Source of the DNA: a bacterium
GTDB taxonomy: Bacteria; JAJRZV01
NCBI GenBank assembly: GCA_024275095.1
Contig: JAJRZV010000046.1
Coordinates: 1-41,614, forward strand
DNA: 41,614 bases
Reading direction: 5' to 3'
Of this stretch, positions 1 through 7,282 are shown one piece after another. The notes under the pieces are model-generated. The model made no database searches. It worked only from the letters and a program-made list of their open reading frames with translations, and was not told the origin of the DNA. The position numbers and the translations under genes were made by a program. The number at the start of each line of letters is the position of its first letter. The stretch's first letter is position 1.

Positions 1-284
1 GAAGCCGCCCCATGCTTTCGGACCTGAGGGAGTCCGGGGCCATAGAGCAGGACGCTGACGTGATTATGTTCATTCACAGAGAGGCGGATTTCAGCGAGCT
101 TTGTTCTTGCCCTCCGGATGAAGAGTGCATATGCGGCAGGCGGGGCGCAGAGAATCTTGTGGATGTTGATATAAAGAAGAACAGGAACGGTCCGGTTGGT
201 TCTTTCAAGCTGGTATTTTTAAGGGACTACACAACCTTTGAGAATCCTGCACCCGAGCCGGAAGTTCCGTTTATAAGTGAGTGA
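1..284 (+). CDS. dnaB: Replicative DNA helicase DnaB, C-terminal end (partial)
   Basis: This is the last 94 codons of the ring helicase that unwinds DNA at the replication fork; the 5' part lies outside the window. The open frame runs from the window edge (first full codon at base 3), so the ATG at 12 is internal. The RecA-fold signature LSDLRESGAIEQDAD and the downstream stretch KNRNGPVGSFKLVFL are typical of the DnaB C-terminal ATPase domain. Between them lies a cysteine cluster, CSC-PPDEE-CIC, in a loop whose sequence varies in the family. The gene converges on thiD and overlaps its 3' end by 14 bp. Family assignment is firm; a metal site in the loop is only a suggestion. Confidence 0.95.
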   Translation, partial: SRPMLSDLRESGAIEQDADVIMFIHREADFSELCSCPPDEECICGRRGAENLVDVDIKKNRNGPVGSFKLVFLRDYTTFENPAPEPEVPFISE

Positions 285-1068
285 CGGGTTCTCCTGTCCA
301 CGTCCAGTAACCTTTCATAACTTTTTGGCTTTGCCTGACGGCCCGGGTTGTAAATGATTGTGCACGACGTACGCTTTCTTCAATGGAGTGTCCCATGGCC
401 AGTTCACAGGCAAGGGATGTGGAAAAGATACACCCTGTTCCCCGAACGTTTTTTTTAAGGCGTTGATAGGGTAGCTTTTGAACTGTATCTTTGAGAGCAA
501 GTACATTATATACACGTCTCTTCTTTGAGACATCTCCCATTTTGAGGAATACGGCTTCCACACCCAGGAGGGAACGCAGCGTGCTCGCCATTTCTTCGGG
601 GTCGAAGTTAAAGTGACCTTTTAGTACCTTGATGAGCTCTTTTGCTTCTGCCCAGGTTGGTGTAATCACGTGTGCGTGTCTCATTAAAGTCAAAAGATCT
701 CTCAGGGGTGCACTGAAGGCCTGAGCGGCTGAGCTTGGGTTTATCACGGGGTCAAGTACAACCCAGGATGGCCTGGCTTGTTTTAGAGTTTTTGCAAGAA
801 GACGACACACCGATGAGGAAGGTATGTGTCCGATTTTTACAGCATCAAATGTGTGAATTTCAAATGCTCGTTTCAGAGCTTCTTTTAGAAATCCCGAAGC
901 AGGCACGTGGGTTTCAAAATACCTGTTGTGCCATTGAATTGTAAGAGAGGTAGGTATGGAAAAGTGATATGTTTCATAATGCAGGGCCACGAGCCTGTCC
1001 ACGAGAATTCCTGCGCCTCCGGAAGGATCAAATCCTGAAAGTATGAGCAAGGATGGTTTAGTTTTCAT
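271..1068 (-). CDS. thiD: Hydroxymethylpyrimidine/phosphomethylpyrimidine kinase ThiD
   Basis: ThiD is a cytoplasmic ribokinase-fold enzyme that phosphorylates 4-amino-5-hydroxymethyl-2-methylpyrimidine twice, giving the pyrimidine half of thiamine. The 265-residue product has the usual family length. The N-terminal substrate motif GFDPSGGAG is present, as is the C-terminal anion-hole motif VRGTGCIFST with its catalytic cysteine in GTGC. The middle segment with VVLDPVI also fits. The ATG start overlaps the 3' end of thiE by 11 bp, so the two are almost certainly translated together and supply the two halves of one pathway. The gene is the last of a four-gene minus-strand cluster and converges on dnaB. 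Confidence 0.93.
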   Translation of the reverse strand: MKTKPSLLILSGFDPSGGAGILVDRLVALHYETYHFSIPTSLTIQWHNRYFETHVPASGFLKEALKRAFEIHTFDAVKIGHIPSSSVCRLLAKTLKQARPSWVVLDPVINPSSAAQAFSAPLRDLLTLMRHAHVITPTWAEAKELIKVLKGHFNFDPEEMASTLRSLLGVEAVFLKMGDVSKKRRVYNVLALKDTVQKLPYQRLKKNVRGTGCIFSTSLACELAMGHSIEESVRRAQSFTTRAVRQSQKVMKGYWTWTGEPVTHL

Positions 1069-1690
1069 CGACGAGTTGTAGAAATTTGCGTGTTGTTTTT
1101 TCGGGATCAGGAGCGCCGAAAATTGCAGAAATACACGCTATGCCATATGCTCCTGCATCGAGTATTTGCTGAACATTAGAAAGGTTAATACCACCGATTG
1201 CATATATTGGTCGGATAGCTTTTCGAACAGCCGCCTTCAGATTGGTTATCCCCTGAACAACAGTGCCTGCCTGTTTCGTGGTTGTCGGGAAGATTGTACC
1301 GAAAGCAAGGTAATCTACACTGTTTGATATTTCGGGTACTTCGATTTCATCTATTGAGTGAGCTGAATAACCTATTATTAATCTGTTTCCAAATGTTTTT
1401 CTCAATAGAAAGGGGGGGATATCATTACTTCCAACATGTACTCCATCTGCTCCCGCGACGAGAGCGATGTCTGCCCTGTCGTTAACCACGATAATTGCAT
1501 CAGAACATGCCTTCAGTTGTTTTACAAGCTGGAAAAAAGCGCGGTCATTTGAACATTTTTTCCACCTTACCTGGACAAGTCTTACACCTGCCCGGATTAT
1601 CGCCTGTCCCAGTTCAAAAACCCTGTCCGGTGAGCCAATGTAATCAACATCAAGAATTGGATACAGTCGGGGTAGAGATTTTTCCCTCAC
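1058..1690 (-). CDS. thiE: Thiamine-phosphate synthase ThiE
   Basis: ThiE couples the pyrimidine diphosphate made by ThiD to thiazole phosphate, forming thiamine phosphate in the cytoplasm. The 210-residue TIM-barrel protein shows the family signatures in order: LVQVRWK, VNDRADIALVAGADGVHVG, DYLAFGTIFPTTTK and PIYAIGGI. It starts with GTG six bases after the stop of the Fis-type gene and overlaps thiD at its 3' end. There is no room for a thiamine-pyrophosphate riboswitch directly upstream, so expression must come from a promoter upstream of the usp or fis gene or from inside the latter. Family assignment is secure. Confidence 0.93.
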   Translation of the reverse strand: MREKSLPRLYPILDVDYIGSPDRVFELGQAIIRAGVRLVQVRWKKCSNDRAFFQLVKQLKACSDAIIVVNDRADIALVAGADGVHVGSNDIPPFLLRKTFGNRLIIGYSAHSIDEIEVPEISNSVDYLAFGTIFPTTTKQAGTVVQGITNLKAAVRKAIRPIYAIGGINLSNVQQILDAGAYGIACISAIFGAPDPEKTTRKFLQLVDEN

Positions 1691-1696
1691 GTTGTG

Positions 1697-2395
1697 TTAG
1701 CTTTTAATGTTGTACTTTTGAATTTTTTTTGAAAGTGTATTTCGATTAATTCCCAGGATGCGAGCAGCCTGGAGGATGTTTCCCTCGGTTTTTTCAAGCA
1801 CGAGTTTGAACAGGACCTTTTCAAACTCTCCTGTTATTATGTTGTAGAAATTACCTGCTTTTTCCAGATCCCGACGTTCCAGAAGGTTACGTAATTTCAT
1901 GGATATTACTTCCTCCAGTGAGAATCGAGTTATGATTTTTTCGAGAGAGTCGCGTGCGAGTTTTCTTTTGGAAATACGAGTTCCGTCTGTCGGGAAAAGA
2001 TACACGAAGTTGGGGTCTTCAAGATCCCTCGATATAATGGATTTGGCAATAATGAAATCTGTTTGTTCCGCATCTACCGGCTCCCTGATGATGTCGGGAA
2101 TACCTTTTTTGAAAAGGGAGGGTACGAGATGGGCATTGCCTTCGTTTACAAGAGCTATCACATACAACCTATCAGATTGTGCGATAAGTCTTTCCACGAT
2201 TTTGAATTTTTCTTCCTCGGACTGAGAGAAGTCCACGGCAACCATTGCGGGCTTTTCTTCCCACTCTCCCCGAAGGAACGGTTCTATATCTTTTACAGGG
2301 GTGACCTCACATCCCCGGCCTTGAAGAAGATTGATGAAAGAGACCCATTTCCGCCTGTCGCCTATAAATGAGACAGGTAGAGGTTTTTGTTTCAA
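1697..2395 (-). CDS. Fis-type HTH regulator with receiver-like N-terminal region
   Basis: This 232-residue protein ends in a Fis/NtrC-type helix-turn-helix (roughly residues 195-232, with AARILGINRNTLSKKI), the DNA-binding module found at the end of many enhancer-binding proteins. The N-terminal ~125 residues read like a degenerate response-regulator receiver (short hydrophobic strands such as MVAVDFS and LYVIALVNEG), but no convincing phosphoacceptor pocket can be placed. No AAA+ sigma-54 domain is present, so it is not itself a canonical bacterial enhancer-binding protein. The start is a TTG (bases 2395-2393) preceded by GGGAGG, one base after the usp stop. The target is unknown; its neighbours suggest a stress-linked local or global regulator. 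Confidence 0.75.
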   Translation of the reverse strand: MKQKPLPVSFIGDRRKWVSFINLLQGRGCEVTPVKDIEPFLRGEWEEKPAMVAVDFSQSEEEKFKIVERLIAQSDRLYVIALVNEGNAHLVPSLFKKGIPDIIREPVDAEQTDFIIAKSIISRDLEDPNFVYLFPTDGTRISKRKLARDSLEKIITRFSLEEVISMKLRNLLERRDLEKAGNFYNIITGEFEKVLFKLVLEKTEGNILQAARILGINRNTLSKKIQKYNIKS

Positions 2396-2396
2396 A

Positions 2397-3260
2397 TTAT
2401 TTTTTCCTCCCTACTTTTATAATAAGTACCGGTACCGGTGTTTTTCGTATTACTTTTTCTACGGTACTTCCCAGAAGAATGCGACCTACACCTGTGCGGC
2501 CATGGGATGCCATAACAATTAAATCCACCTTTTCGGAGGATGCAAATTCGCTGATTCCGTCTGCGGCATCCGATGCTGGAATTACCCTTTCTTCGACAGG
2601 GACGGAGCTTTTTTTCTGAGCTTTTCTCAACCGATTGATGAATTCTTCCTGAAGTACCTTAAGAATTTTTTGGGGTATTACTGCTCCCAGGGTTTCCAAG
2701 CAGTAAAGAAGATAGATCTTTTTTACATTCAAATGTTCAGAGAGTTTGACTGCAAACTGGAAGCCTTTATAGGATGTTTTTGATGTATCTGTCGGCACAA
2801 GTATTTTGCGAATTATCGGCCGTCTTTTGGTTCGTGTTACAAGCACAGGAATATCGGCACCCCTTAACACACGCGCTGTGACAGAACCAAGGAAAAATCT
2901 TTCAATCCCGGAAAGCCCACGGGTGCCCATGGTAATGACATCTACCTTTTTCTTACGGGCGACTCTGAGGATTTCCTGATGTGGTGAGCCATAGGAAACC
3001 TCTACATCACATTTGATACCCTGAGATCTTATGTTTGTTGCAAGTTCTTCTAATTTTTCTTGAGCGTGCTGAGTCTGTTTTTCTCCCAGCTGTTCGATAA
3101 ATTCTGGAGAGATGGCATCTGAAAAGCTGATATTGGTTTCAGGGATTACATGAAGAAGGACGATCTTGCCGTTTGTTTTTTTGGCTAAATATTGTGTCCA
3201 TCTCAACGCTTCAAGAGAATGTTCCGAGAAGTCTATTGATACCATATATTTTTCGAACAT
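2397..3260 (-). CDS. Tandem-domain universal stress protein (UspA family)
   Basis: This 287-residue cytoplasmic protein is made of two UspA folds, about residues 1-145 and 150-287. Each ends in the ATP-binding type of glycine motif: GTRGLSGIERFFLGSVTA in the first and ASHGRTGVGRILLGSTVE in the second. The ATP-binding subclass is known for stress survival and signalling roles rather than a defined catalytic reaction. The ATG is preceded by a strong GGAGGGGG ribosome site. The gene heads a packed cluster with the Fis-type regulator, thiE and thiD. The 130 bp upstream of it, towards rpmA, show no clear hairpin terminator. Confidence 0.92.
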   Translation of the reverse strand: MFEKYMVSIDFSEHSLEALRWTQYLAKKTNGKIVLLHVIPETNISFSDAISPEFIEQLGEKQTQHAQEKLEELATNIRSQGIKCDVEVSYGSPHQEILRVARKKKVDVITMGTRGLSGIERFFLGSVTARVLRGADIPVLVTRTKRRPIIRKILVPTDTSKTSYKGFQFAVKLSEHLNVKKIYLLYCLETLGAVIPQKILKVLQEEFINRLRKAQKKSSVPVEERVIPASDAADGISEFASSEKVDLIVMASHGRTGVGRILLGSTVEKVIRKTPVPVLIIKVGRKK

Positions 3261-3390
3261 GACCCCCTCCGGTGATTTGGGGACAATTTATCAGATGAAC
3301 ATCCAAGGGGCAAATGAAAAAGCTACCGCCTCCCCACCCATCCCACTTCCCTTTCTTGTTGTTTAATCCGGCTTCTCCTGAGCAGAGCGT

Positions 3391-3630
3391 TCAGGCAGGG
3401 CGTACAGAAACGACTCGCCCGTTGAATTCCACAATACCTTCAGTGAGCGCATAGAGTGTGTAGTCGCGCCCCAGCCCGACTCCAAAACCTGGCTTAAAGC
3501 GGGTTCCACACTGCCTCACAATGATTTCACCGGATTTTACATACTGTCCGCCGAAGCGTTTTACCCCCCGGTATTTTGGATTGCTGTCTCGGCCGTTTCG
3601 CGAACTTCCTTGCCCTTTTTTGTGAGCCAA
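3391..3630 (-). CDS. rpmA: 50S ribosomal protein L27
   Basis: L27 sits at the peptidyl-transferase centre of the large ribosomal subunit. The 79-residue product begins [20 protein letters not shown] and contains [11 protein letters not shown], both diagnostic of the family, and is slightly shorter than the usual ~85 residues. The only start that gives the conserved N terminus is a TTG at bases 3630-3628, preceded by GGGGAGGG in the end of rplU, so this essential gene appears to use a rare initiation codon. It follows rplU by three bases, the normal rplU-rpmA arrangement. The usual downstream obg gene is missing, and usp follows instead. Confidence 0.95.
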   Translation of the reverse strand: MAHKKGQGSSRNGRDSNPKYRGVKRFGGQYVKSGEIIVRQCGTRFKPGFGVGLGRDYTLYALTEGIVEFNGRVVSVRPA

Positions 3631-3633
3631 GGC

Positions 3634-3957
3634 TTATCCCTCCCCTGATTCAATCTTTTTAATGTACAACTTACTGTAATGTTGGCGATGTACCTTTTTG
3701 ACTTTTGAGTCTTTTCGACGTCGTTTTTTAAAAATAATGACTTTTTTCCCTTTCAGATGTTCCTGTACCTCTGCTATTACACGTGCGTTGGCTACAAGAG
3801 GTTTACCGGGTATTAGTACGCTGCCATCAGACAGTGCCAGTACTTCTTCAAGGGTTATTTCTTCTCCTGTGGATACGTTTAATTTCTCGACCAGAAGTAC
3901 ATCCCCTTCTCGGACAATGTATTACTTGCCGCCGGTTCTGATGACAGCGTACTTCAT
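3634..3957 (-). CDS. rplU: 50S ribosomal protein L21, interrupted by in-frame TAA at codon 12
   Basis: L21 is a primary large-subunit ribosomal protein. Reading the minus strand from the ATG at 3957 gives MKYAVIRTGGK, then TAA (3924-3922), then YIVREGDVLLVEKLNV and onward without interruption to TAA at 3636-3634, 107 codons in all. Both halves match L21, including the C-terminal VHRQHYSKLYI. The stop replaces the conserved glutamine of the GGKQY motif, and CAA to TAA is one base change. The frame is otherwise perfect, with no indel. No good restart codon follows the stop. A cell needs this protein, so either the base is wrong, the stop is read through, or a second copy exists elsewhere. Confidence 0.88.
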
Positions 3958-3978
3958 TGCTTCTACCCGAATGAATTT

Positions 3979-4320
3979 TTAAATTTTTCCCACCAGCATA
4001 AAACAAATAATAAGTGAATATATCACGAGAGATTCAATAAGCACAAGTCCCAAAACAAGAGGAATGAACATCTGGTCTCTTGCACCGGGATTGCGGGCGA
4101 TACCTTCCATGGCCGCTGCCACGGAACGTCCCTGGGCAGTAGCTCCTGCAGCTGAAGCAATGGCGATGCCGAAACCAGCAGCAAGAGCCAGTGCGAATTT
4201 TACAATGTCCCCCGATGAAGCTGCTTCAGCGGTTTCTTCTGCGGCGTGGGCCATACCGGCTGCCATTACGAGAGCCAGGCCACATAGTGTGCTCGTCAGT
4301 TGCACCAGCTTTTTCTTCAT
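3979..4320 (-). CDS. atpE: F0F1 ATP synthase subunit c
   Basis: This is the proteolipid whose ring turns as ions pass through F0 in the inner membrane. The 113-residue precursor has a cleavable-looking signal peptide (MKKKL then a hydrophobic run to AHA, about residue 26), followed by two membrane helices joined by the polar loop ARNPGAR. The ion-binding glutamate is E96 in the motif LIESLVIY, with Q63 on helix 1 and S97 and Y101 nearby. That combination resembles part of the sodium-binding set, but the threonine after ES is replaced by leucine. A strong AGGAGG precedes the ATG. It lies between atpB and rplU, without F1 genes. Confidence 0.95.
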   Translation of the reverse strand: MKKKLVQLTSTLCGLALVMAAGMAHAAEETAEAASSGDIVKFALALAAGFGIAIASAAGATAQGRSVAAAMEGIARNPGARDQMFIPLVLGLVLIESLVIYSLIICFMLVGKI

Positions 4321-4344
4321 GCTGCACCTCCTCGCTTCAATGTT

Positions 4345-5016
4345 TTATTCGTGTGCAATGGCAAGGCCAATATATATGGCTGTAAGCATGGCAAATACAA
4401 AGGCCTGCACAAAAGCTACGATGAGAGCCATGAATAAAAATATTGCAGGTACTCCCACGGGAATAAGATGTTGAAATATTTCGAGCACCATATGGTCGCT
4501 GAACATGTTACCGAAAAGTCGGATGGAGAGGGTGACAGGCCTGAATACGTGACTTACAAGTTCTATGAGCAGGAACATCGGCGCCATTAATTTGATAGGG
4601 CCCAGAAAGTGCTTCAGGTAGGAAATGCCGTGTGCCCGGAACCCGGTGTAATTGTAATAAAGAAATACGAAAAATGCGGCTCCTGCATTCACATTGATGT
4701 TCGATGTGGGTGGGATAAAACCGGGAATCAGCCCCAGAAGGTTCATGGCCAGTATGTATATAAACACGGCTGCTACAAAGGGGGTGTACTTATCTCCTTC
4801 TCTGCCGGCAATGTAGTGAACGAGGTTTCTGTTAAACTCCACAATAAGCTCTATGAAATTGTAAAGTGTGGGTCTGGGATTGGGTAAAATGTCATTTTCT
4901 TCGGGATTTTTTCGCGAGATAAGAGAGTAAAGGATAAGAAGTATGGCCACAAACAGTCCGCAGAGCAGGAAGTCTTCGTATCCTTTCAGGAAGGGTATCT
5001 GGGATAACCAGGTCAT
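4345..5016 (-). CDS. atpB: F0F1 ATP synthase subunit a
   Basis: Subunit a forms the two ion half-channels beside the c-ring. The 223-residue protein has five to six hydrophobic membrane segments. It also has the signature RPVTLSIRLFGNMFSDH, in which R166 is the essential arginine that faces the c-subunit glutamate. Length and C-terminal sequence are normal. The ATG overlaps the stop of the upstream AtpI-like gene by 4 bp, and atpE follows after 24 bp. Genes for b, delta and the F1 head are absent, the split F0/F1 arrangement known in many Deltaproteobacteria and other bacteria. Confidence 0.95.
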   Translation of the reverse strand: MTWLSQIPFLKGYEDFLLCGLFVAILLILYSLISRKNPEENDILPNPRPTLYNFIELIVEFNRNLVHYIAGREGDKYTPFVAAVFIYILAMNLLGLIPGFIPPTSNINVNAGAAFFVFLYYNYTGFRAHGISYLKHFLGPIKLMAPMFLLIELVSHVFRPVTLSIRLFGNMFSDHMVLEIFQHLIPVGVPAIFLFMALIVAFVQAFVFAMLTAIYIGLAIAHE

Positions 5017-5378
5017 TTTGACTGCTCCTTCCGAGTTTGGTTGACGAACATTAACATAATGGCGAGAGAAATGACAACAATTACTGTACCGACGGCCATG
5101 GCTGCAAAATTACCGTGAAGCTTGAGTACAGCTACTATGAAAATTGCGGCCAAAAGCACCTTTACGCCGAACAATCCAAATGCCCTTATGCGAGATGACC
5201 GAATTAAGACCACATCGAGAGCTTCTCCTGTGAGAAAGGCGAGGGTTACCACAAGGGCTGCTCCGCTTGCAAATGAGAGTGCTGTGACAGCATCCGTCAT
5301 AAACCAGACGAAAATTGTCATAACGATGGTGATACCCGAAGTTATCAAAAGCATACGTCTCAGTATTCGCTTGCTCAT
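5013..5378 (-). CDS. AtpI-like ATP synthase assembly membrane protein
   Basis: This is a 121-residue protein with four predicted membrane helices and short basic ends (MSKRILRRML at the start, NQTRKEQSK at the end). In size, topology and position directly ahead of atpB it fits the ATP synthase subunit I family, which helps assemble the c-ring or supply magnesium and is poorly conserved in sequence. The start ATG shares one base with the stop of the upstream 73-codon gene, and its stop overlaps the atpB start by 4 bp, so the genes are translationally coupled. The role is inferred from context more than from motif identity. Confidence 0.75.
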   Translation of the reverse strand: MSKRILRRMLLITSGITIVMTIFVWFMTDAVTALSFASGAALVVTLAFLTGEALDVVLIRSSRIRAFGLFGVKVLLAAIFIVAVLKLHGNFAAMAVGTVIVVISLAIMLMFVNQTRKEQSK

Positions 5379-5599
5379 TATTTCGTTTTGCCTGCTTTAC
5401 GCAATATAATCAATAAGTTATACACGCCGGCTGTGAAACCTATCAGTATAAAAATTCCTATGCACAGTCCCTCGGTTCCCCACTTTTTGTCAAGAAAGTA
5501 ACCCAGCAAAGCACCTCCTGTAACAGCAGCAGCCAGTTCGGTACCTGCCGCGATATACAGAAGACCCCGTTGAAATGTATTTGAAGAGTTTTCTTTCAC
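5378..5599 (-). CDS. Small AtpZ/AtpI-type membrane protein
   Basis: This 73-residue protein has two hydrophobic helices, one near residues 11-32 and one near 42-66. The stretch between them contains GGALLGYFLDKKWGT, a pattern typical of the AtpZ/F0F1-ATPase subunit family that precedes atpI. It starts with GTG one base after the hemL stop, with GAAGGTG acting as ribosome site inside the hemL end, and shares one base with the next gene. Its likely partner is the AtpI-like protein, forming an assembly or ion-channel accessory of the ATP synthase. Function is inferred from family and position. Confidence 0.75.
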   Translation of the reverse strand: MKENSSNTFQRGLLYIAAGTELAAAVTGGALLGYFLDKKWGTEGLCIGIFILIGFTAGVYNLLIILRKAGKTK

Positions 5600-5600
5600 G

Positions 5601-6881
5601 CTACACCTTCAGTTCTTTAAAAGATGCTCTGGCTGCTTCTATTGTTTTACGGATATCGTCCTCAGTATGTGCTGTCGAGATAAACCATCCTTCAAACTGT
5701 GATGGTGGTAAGTAAATTCCCCGTTTAAGCATCGAATGAAAAAATTGACTGAAAAGATTGATGTTCGAAGATTTTGCAGCTTCCAGATTTTTTACCTTTT
5801 GTGTGTTAAAAAATACCGTAAGTACAGAGCCAACACGATTTATAGTGATGGACACGTCAGTCTCTTTTGCAGCCTCAAGCAGTCCGTTTTCGAGAGTTTT
5901 GCCTATTTTGTCCAGGCGATCGTAAGGCCTTTCTTTTTTCAGAATGCGAAGGGTGGCCAGCCCTGCAGCCATGGCTACCGGGTTGCCGCTGAGTGTACCT
6001 GCCTGATACACATCTCCAAGCGGTGCCAGCTTTGTCATGATATCTTTCGGACCGCCGTAGGCTCCCACAGGGAATCCTCCTCCAATGATTTTTCCTAAAC
6101 AGGTAATATCAGGCTCAATACCCAGTACTGTTTGAGCTCCTTCAAATGCCACCCTGAAACCGGTGATCACTTCATCGGCCACAAGGAGTGCTCCGTGAGA
6201 GCGAACATTTTTCAGTGCTTCCAGGAAGTCATGTTCGGGGGTTATCACACCCATATTACCTGCAATGAGTTCCACGATGACACAGGCTGTTTCTTCACCG
6301 TGCTTTTTCATATAATCATCCAGCGCGTTTGCGTCGTTGTAAGGCAGAACCGTTGTCAGTGCGGATAATTCATCCGGTATTCCAGGAGAGCCAGGAAGAC
6401 CAAAGGTAAGAGCCCCGGAACCTGCCTTTACAAGAAGTGAATCCGTGTGTCCGTGATAGCAACCGTCGAATTTGACGATCCGCTTGCGCCCTGTAACTCC
6501 CCGGGCAAGGCGAATTGCGCTCATGGTTGCTTCTGTTCCTGAGTTGACAAACCTGACCATCTCCACGGAGGGAATGGCGGATGTTACCAGTTCCGCCATC
6601 TCTACCTCCACCTCACACGGAGCCCCGAAGCTGGTGCCTTTGCTCGCGTACTCTCTCACAGCTTTCAAAATTTCTTCATGAGCGTGCCCGAGTATGAGAG
6701 GTCCCCATGACATGACGTAGTCAATATATTCGTTACCGTCCACGTCGAAGATATGCGAGCCTTTGCCATGAGAAATGAAGACAGGTGTGCCACCCACAGC
6801 ACCAAATGCCCTCACCGGGCTGTTCACTCCACCTACGAGAACCTTTTTCGCACGTTCAAAAAGTCTGGCAGAACCGCTCAT
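5601..6881 (-). CDS. hemL: Glutamate-1-semialdehyde 2,1-aminomutase
   Basis: HemL converts glutamate-1-semialdehyde to 5-aminolevulinate, the first committed haem precursor in the C5 pathway, using pyridoxal phosphate. The 426-residue protein begins MSGSARLFERAKKVLVGGVNSPVRAF, and the active-site lysine lies in TCLGKIIGGGFPVGAYGG. The motif GDVYQAGTLSGNPVAMAAG is also typical. A longer open frame extends to 6938, but the ATG at 6881 has a textbook AGGAGG ribosome site and matches the family N terminus, so it is the likely start. The gene heads the minus-strand run that continues into the F0 genes and rplU-rpmA. A promoter candidate lies at 6910-6938. Confidence 0.95.
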   Translation of the reverse strand: MSGSARLFERAKKVLVGGVNSPVRAFGAVGGTPVFISHGKGSHIFDVDGNEYIDYVMSWGPLILGHAHEEILKAVREYASKGTSFGAPCEVEVEMAELVTSAIPSVEMVRFVNSGTEATMSAIRLARGVTGRKRIVKFDGCYHGHTDSLLVKAGSGALTFGLPGSPGIPDELSALTTVLPYNDANALDDYMKKHGEETACVIVELIAGNMGVITPEHDFLEALKNVRSHGALLVADEVITGFRVAFEGAQTVLGIEPDITCLGKIIGGGFPVGAYGGPKDIMTKLAPLGDVYQAGTLSGNPVAMAAGLATLRILKKERPYDRLDKIGKTLENGLLEAAKETDVSITINRVGSVLTVFFNTQKVKNLEAAKSSNINLFSQFFHSMLKRGIYLPPSQFEGWFISTAHTEDDIRKTIEAARASFKELKV

Positions 6882-6909
6882 GTGTTCACCTCCTGGGGTT
6901 CCTGGGCAA

Positions 6910-6938
6910 AGAATAGCTACCACCTTGTCAACGGTCAA
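6910..6938 (-). promoter_or_regulatory. Candidate sigma-70 promoter for hemL
   Basis: On the minus strand TTGACC (6938-6933) and TATTCT (6915-6910) are separated by exactly 17 bases. They lie about 29 bp upstream of the hemL ATG, leaving room for the AGGAGG ribosome site. Five of six and four of six bases match the consensus boxes. It would drive hemL and possibly the whole F0 and rplU-rpmA run. Confidence 0.5.
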
Positions 6939-7012
6939 CAGTTTAAAGCTGAAAGGGCTCGTTCTTCTGTTTTTTTATCAGTCAGAAGGTAGTTCCTGCC
7001 CGCATGTATAGC

Positions 7013-7141
7013 GCACACGGCACGCGTGATTGGTGCGTGTCGAGAAGTAGGGATAGGGCGGGTGGGAAATATAAGATCGGCGCACAGCAGGAGGGTGCGC
7101 CGAGAGATAATCAGGGATAGGGCGGGTGGGAAATATAAGAT
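7013..7141. repeat. Tandem hairpin repeat between hemL and the lipoprotein gene
   Basis: Two copies of a 29-bp sequence beginning AGGGATAGGGCGGGTGGG lie at 7049-7077 and 7113-7141 and are identical, with a 64-bp period. Each is preceded by a hairpin of different sequence but the same build. The first is CGGCACGC with a 9-nt loop and GCGTGTCG, and the second is CGGCGCAC (7078-7085), a 9-nt loop, and GTGCGCCG (7095-7102). The stem bases differ but remain paired, so structure is conserved while sequence is not. The rest of the 6882-7282 intergenic region holds the hemL promoter and the promoter of the next gene, and no gene. Confidence 0.85.
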
Positions 7142-7208
7142 ATAGTAGCAGCCTACCAAAAAAACAAAACAACCGTGCCGCCTACGTACAAAGGTGCTGG
7201 AAAATATC

Positions 7209-7238
7209 TTGAATCCTACCCCTATAGTAAGTGATAAT
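7209..7238 (+). promoter_or_regulatory. Candidate sigma-70 promoter for the calcium-repeat lipoprotein
   Basis: TTGAAT (7209-7214) and GATAAT (7233-7238) are separated by 18 bases and lie about 45 bp upstream of the ATG at 7283. Five of six bases of the -10 box match consensus. Confidence 0.45.
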
Positions 7239-7282
7239 GTTGATAATTTTATTTATAACTTTTGGCCAATGGAGGGATATCA

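Noticed and set aside
7049-7141. Possible CRISPR array from the two identical 29-bp repeats
   Set aside because: Only two copies, the spacer-like part is a hairpin of related build in both units, and no cas gene is near.
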